A stretch of DNA of 64,000 nt from Mesostigma viride (Eukaryota; Streptophyta; Mesostigmatophyceae; Mesostigmatales; Mesostigmataceae), in contig RPFO01000178.1 of assembly GCA_009746045.1 (NCBI GenBank), positions 622,125-686,124 of the forward strand, given 5' to 3'. The position numbers and the translations under genes are program-made. Below the pieces are notes generated by a model that did no database searches, was not told the DNA's origin, and worked only from the letters and a program-made list of their open reading frames with translations. This document shows positions 59,824 through 64,000 of the stretch, piece after piece. Numbering within the stretch: the first letter of the stretch is position 1; each line of letters starts with the position of its first letter.

Positions 59824-60550
59824 CTAGACCGGGGCAGGCGCATCCCCACACTTGCTACTGCCAGTGTGAACTCCACTGAGCGGGGGGAACTCCTCAGCCA
59901 GCAACCACACCCACCGCGGCACTTGCACCGCTAGAGCACGGTGCAGGCCCACGTAGTGGTCCACCGACTTGAACTGGCGCCAACGCCCGCGCTTCTGGAT
60001 GTCTGGGAGTGAAACGCCCTGCAGGTAGTCGTACGTTGCCCCACCATGTCGCATGGAGTAGGGCGGAAACATACCCCGCAGGCCCAGAACATCCCACGCC
60101 GCGTGCCACCGACGAGAGAACTGGCTGTAGTTGAGGCTCCCAAACAAGGGCTCCTCGGGCTCCCGCCCAGCGCACAGGCGCTCGAGCACGTACAGCGAGA
60201 GGGGATCCTGCACCACCACCGCCTGTGCACCCCCCTTGGCTGTCTTGGGATCCCGCAGAAGAAGCGCGCCCAGTCCTCGCTGCCCCAGGCGACGGTCGCC
60301 GCGCAGTGCCACGTCCCCCACTCGGAGCTTGAAGGCCTCCCCGATGCGCAGGTATTGCTGGAAAGTGATGACGCACACGGCTGCTGCCATGGGCGCCCCC
60401 TGCCAGCGGAGGATCTGCACCACCAGGTAGAGCAGCTCCCACGGCACCGGATTGGGGCTATCCGTTTGAACGTGTCGCTGCCACCCGTACAGGAGCCGGC
60501 GGGCCTCGCGCCACCCCTGCACTTGGCTGGGGTAGTACAGTTGCAGCCTG
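59824..60550 (-). CDS. PAT-B3 tyrosine recombinase (5' part displaced)
   Basis: The frame is open from the PAT-B2 junction (60550) to the stop at 59824, about 240 codons. Motifs match PAT-B1: L-Y-Y-P, E-A-R-R-L-L, Y-L-R-I-G-E-A-F-K-L (catalytic Arg), D-P-K-T-A-K (Lys), Y-S-M-R-H-G-G-A-T-Y-D-Y, R-G-R-W, and D-H-Y-V-G-L-H with the nucleophilic Tyr. The catalytic domain is complete apart from the upstream N-terminal DNA-binding part. It is disrupted as a gene by PAT-B2. Confidence 0.88.
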
Positions 60551-61097
60551 ATTGATCTTACGATCGGGATTCCCTGATTTTGCCTGGGGGAGCGGAGGGA
60601 TGGAGGTGCGCCGCTACCTTGGAGGCGCTACACCGTTGCCCAGTGGTGCAAGTCGACATGCGGGAGCCAAACGGGGTGGCCACGCCCTCTCTGGAGGGTC
60701 TGACAGCCTTGGATGGGCCTCAGATGTAGTTCGAACTAGTTCAAAGTTAGTACAGGTAGTACAAACTAGTTCAAACGAGTTCAATCTACTTCAACTAGTA
60801 TCCAGGGACCCTCAAGATATGCCAGGTGGTTGCTGAACGGTTCTGGCATGACAGAACATGTGTGACATCATAAAAATGACAGTGCCGTAAGCGGAACCGC
60901 CCACACATCATAAAAATGTAGTACAATGTTGAAAAAAGTAGTATCAGGGTCCTAGATCTAGTACAGTAGTATTCTGAGGTCATTCTTACATGGAGCGCCG
61001 CGCCAGCGGGGCGCCGCACTTGCGTGTGTCACGGATGCAACGTTGATGCGATGTATTTCAAGGTGGTGATGGCTGCCAAGCCAGCTTATCAGTTTTC
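60551..61097 (+). repeat. PAT-B2 repeat A1 with a 40-bp insertion
   Basis: 547 bp against 507 in PAT-B1. The extra 40 bp (about 60875-60914) begin ACAGTGCCGTAAGCGGAACC and end with a second copy of CATCATAAAAATG, so the insert is bounded by a short direct repeat. Confidence 0.85.
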
Positions 61098-61338
61098 AAC
61101 ACAACTAGAGCAATACTTCACCGTTTTTGACAAAGTTGGTGTCAATTTAATCGTGAGACAATAGCCGACATCATTTTGACGGTTTTCGCACCAAGTTTTG
61201 ACGGGTTTGCGCAACGGGAGTAAAAGTCCGCAAGGTAGAACTGAGTGACAAATTTTCAGTCCGAAATTTTTCTCAGTCTCCAAGATTGCGGAATATTGAG
61301 CCTAGTTGTGAGAAATTTCTTCATCTTTGAATTCTATA

Positions 61339-62049
61339 ATGGCTAGTGATCACGAAGACACCACCCTTGAGGCAGTAGACCGAGATTTCTTATTAAATGT
61401 GAAAAAATCGTATTTTCAGGGGGGCAAGGAGTTGTTAACGACTTTGAAGTTCTTGACTGAGTATCTCGGTCCAAACTGGGCCCAAAGGCTTACTACTATG
61501 TCTGAGGGTCGTTTGACATCCTTGGGACAGTTTCTCAAGACTGCAGGGCTCCAGATTAGTGAGGGGTCAAGTGATTCCGACATGGGTTCCATGTTGTGCA
61601 AGGCCATTACTCTAGAGATGAAGAAGCCCCCAGTGGCCACTGGGGGCAAGGGGAAGACTGGTCCAGCCAGGGGCGAAAGGACCCGAAAGGATCCTCCCAG
61701 CAACGGCACCGACGAGGAAGAGGAGGACGCGACGAGCTCTGAGGATTTTTTGGACGCGCGCGAGCAGCTGGCCCCTGCTGCTGCTCGCGCCAAGGGAAAG
61801 AAGTCTCAGGGCAGGAACCGAAAGCTGGCAGAGAATGCTGCCCTTCTGGCGGGCGTCCGCGAGCTCATCGGAGCGGAGTTGCAAGCCCTGGCGCGGGGGA
61901 AGAGGAGGGACGCGAGGAAAGGGAAGAGCCAGCGCGAGGACAAGGGGGGCAAGGGCCATCCGAAGAGCAAGCGCCAGGAGAAGAGACGCGCGCGGCGCGG
62001 GAGCAGCCCAGGCTCGACAGACACCAGCAGTGGGAGCGACGAGAGTCGC

Positions 62050-62091
<42 letters not shown>

Positions 62092-62836
62092 CAGCTCCGA
62101 CAGCGAGAGCAGAGGCCGTGGCAGGGGCAGGGGTGGCGCTCGGTCGCGCCGCGACAAGTCCCGGGAGCGACGTGGGCATGGCAGGGGCCGTTCTGCGGAG
62201 CCCAAGGGGCGTCGGGATCGCTCCCGCGAGCGTCGCAAGGAGCGGCAGCGGTCCAGCAGCCGGAGCACGAGTCGGGACTCCTCCCAGCGGAGCTCGCGTC
62301 GATCGCGGGAGCGTGTGAGGGAGAGAGACCTGCGCCGAACCACCAAGGGGGTGCGTCTCCCCCGGCGAGCTTTCAAAGTGGCCTGGCGCCTGTTGGTCAA
62401 GGACCGCGACGACAGGGTGCTGCCGCTGCAGGTGCTGGATGCGCGCCAGGTCGCGCACGGGAGCCTGCAGGCCCGCTTGGCCCTTCGCAAGGAGCAGGAG
62501 GGCGTTGGGGCTGCACCGGGAGCCCCCCGCGGGTGGAAGAACAGCACGCACCATCTGGTGTGCAACAACCTGACCTACATTCTGGATGTGGCCATCCAAG
62601 AGCTGGGGGAGGATGTGGTGACGGAGCTGGCCTGCTTCGAGTACCTGGCGCGTGTGGTCGAGGCGTTCCTCATGGTGGAGAAGACCAGCGGCTGGAACAA
62701 CGGGGCGATGCACCTGCTGCCACTGGTGGAGGGCAGTACTATTGGAAGCGCAGCAGCCCGGGCAGCGCGGAAGGCGGCTCGCCAGGAGGCGGAGCTGGCA
62801 TCGGCGGCGGCGGCGGCGGCCAAAAAGGACAAGTGA
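61339..62836 (+). pseudogene. PAT-B2 Gag-like ORF1, frame change at a CAG tract
   Basis: It starts M-A-S-D-H-E-D at 61339. The sequence is the same as PAT-B1 Gag except for 13 instead of 22 CAG units (62052-62090). The N-terminal part is in one frame to the Ser tract; the RS-rich and C-terminal parts are in another frame ending A-K-K-D-K at 62836. Because 27 bp is a multiple of three, the mismatch of frames is preserved. Confidence 0.75.
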
Positions 62837-64000
62837 GGGGCAGGGGTGTGCTCCCGCTGCCAGTGAAGATGGTCCCCCGCTCGACCGCAGCCGCCTGCGA
62901 TCCAACCGCAGGCTGCAGCGCGCTCTGCGTGCCAGAGCAAGGCTGCGGTGTCAAGAGCGGGCCACAAGGGGCCTGAACTGGCTGTGGGGCAGGACCCGGG
63001 AACGGTCCGGTGGACCGGCGGTGCAGCAGCAGGCTATTACTGCGAGCCCCTGCACCGTCGCCCAAAGGGCCGCCCTACAAGGGATGGAGGATGCTGCCCG
63101 CGTCTACAACCGCCGGCTTACCGCCGTAGCGGAGGCGACAGACACGGGGGACGCAGAGCCCGCGCCATACGGGCCGGGCGGTCAATACGAAATTATTGAC
63201 CCGGAGAGGCTGGCACTGCCAAAAGGAGGAGCTGCAGGTAGTGTCAAGCTGCTGGACTGCCTGCCGGAGGCATGGCAGAGGACGTATGAGGACATAAACA
63301 ACATTCTACAAAGATGCGACGCGGAGGCGGGGGCGTGGATGCGGCGGGGCCGGGTGTCTCATGGTTGTGCAAGCGATGCGGCGTACGCACGACTGAGCAT
63401 CAGGCTGGCGGAGACGCGGATGATCGAGTACAGTGAGGAGGCGCCCCTGTGGTGAACGGCTGTTTTGCCGTCCCCAAGAAAGACCCCGGGGTTGTGGAGC
63501 CCAGCGAACGACGGCAGCGGTTTATAGGGAATATGGTGCCGTGCAACCGGCGCTTCCTCAAGCCGCCTACCTGTTACCTGCCTAACTTGGGCGAGGTCGC
63601 TGAGCTGAGTGTGGGGGCGCCATGCTATTCGGGCAAGACAGACCTTGACACCTACTATTACCGGTTCGAGGTACCTGAGAGCTGGCGCCCCTATTTCTCG
63701 CTGCCCCCCGTGTGGTCCGATGAGGTCGGCCAGCTGGGACGACGGCGAAAGTTGTACCCCAGGTTCCGGGTCCTTGTCATGGGCTGGAGCCACTCGGTGG
63801 TCCTTGCACAGGTTGCCCACCTGCACTGTCTCTACGGGGCGGGGTGCTCGATGCCAAGAGAGGGCTGTCATATCCCATGCACTTGATGGGGGTGCGCACA
63901 GTGCGCGGGGATGGCATGGACCGGCTGGAGTTGGTGGAGAGCGCAGCCAGTGCAGCGTGGCGGCTGCTGCCGGAGGATCCCCCACATCCCGCTCAGCTGG
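62652..64000 (+). pseudogene. PAT-B2 ORF2, RT part, with a private 1-bp deletion
   Basis: The frame runs to 63455, where GGCGCCGCCTGTGG of PAT-B1 has become GGCGCCCCTGTGG (one base lost near 63446), and RT continues at 63449-63886 in another frame. It then shows the same GGGGCGGGG frame change as PAT-B1 (about 63835-63845) and continues to the window end before motif C. RT motifs F-A-V-P-K-K-D, K-T-D-L-D-T-Y-Y-Y and V-L-V-M-G-W-S-H-S are present. The private deletion makes this copy defective even if the shared shift is recoded. Confidence 0.85.

Larger units (their letters stand above)
58686..60550 (-). mobile_element. PAT-B3: minus-strand PAT element, 3' part
   Basis: Reading on the minus strand: recombinase (to 59824), a hairpin region, B1 (59519-59366), A2 (59365-58888), linker (58887-58840), B2 (58839-58686). 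B copies are both 154 bp. The 5' part is separated by the PAT-B2 insertion at 60550/60551 and should resume beyond the window. It belongs to a sister family of PAT-B1/B2: the recombinases are similar, but the A and B repeats differ. Confidence 0.88.
60551..64000 (+). mobile_element. PAT-B2: tyrosine-recombinase retrotransposon, runs off the window
   Basis: Near-identical to PAT-B1 from A1 through RT. It is inserted into the PAT-B3 recombinase gene directly after CAGCCTG (60544-60550), the same heptamer that precedes PAT-B1 (48997-49003). Differences from PAT-B1: 40 extra bp in A1, nine fewer CAG units in gag, and one base missing in RT. Confidence 0.92.

Overview
The window is a dense, nested patchwork of mobile DNA from a eukaryotic nuclear genome. 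No host housekeeping gene is recognisable. PAT/Kangaroo-type tyrosine-recombinase retrotransposons, a chromodomain Ty3 element and a virus-like island in one locus would fit a green alga or another alga; this host assignment is inference, and no marker gene confirms it.

Layout. 1-4548: the 3' end of a decayed LTR retrotransposon (called G2 here), with its 3' LTR at 3769-4548. 4549-14969: a 5'-truncated Ty3/gypsy chromovirus (gag, protease-RT, RNase H, integrase, chromodomain, an extra 3' ORF, 3' LTR). It carries many frameshifts and a 1.7-kb TTAA-flanked DNA transposon. 15318-20180: a compact, intronless, visibly G+C-rich virus-like island: a Cys-rich protein, an MSV199/KilA-like protein, two tandem charged paralogues and a protein with a possible D5-like C-terminus. 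20491-25686: a spacer-free palindrome with arms of about 2.6 kb. Each arm carries a paralogue of the island's Cys-rich gene and an HNH-like gene, behind a shared 57-bp promoter-like block. 25687-29779: A+T-rich non-coding DNA, then a GGAT microsatellite split by a hAT transposon.

29805-55616: a second G2 copy on the minus strand, bounded by the 5-bp target duplication GCAGT. It is broken up by PAT-A (30686-36188), a TTAA element (42064-43948), a TGTC...GACA transposon (44689-48780) that itself contains the non-autonomous PAT-C (44899-47213), and PAT-B1 (49004-55339). The three separated pieces of its 5' LTR add up to exactly the 715 bp of its intact 3' LTR. 55622-58234: unassigned DNA with a probable spliced gene fragment. 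58235-64000: PAT-B relatives, namely a plus-strand terminal fragment, PAT-B3 on the minus strand, and PAT-B2, which runs off the window.

How the parts work. The PAT elements have split direct repeats (A1 - ORFs - B1 - A2 - linker - B2). They encode a Gag-like protein and an RT-RNase H-tyrosine recombinase polyprotein, and integrate without target duplication. Three features stand out. A 2A-like ribosome-skipping motif lies exactly between RNase H and recombinase. Every A2/B2 linker, in three different families, contains a (G3N1)3G3 quadruplex motif on the antisense strand. A small hairpin with compensatory base changes and a GNNA loop recurs at the 3' end of the PAT-B recombinase region. These are the best candidates for undescribed biology here.
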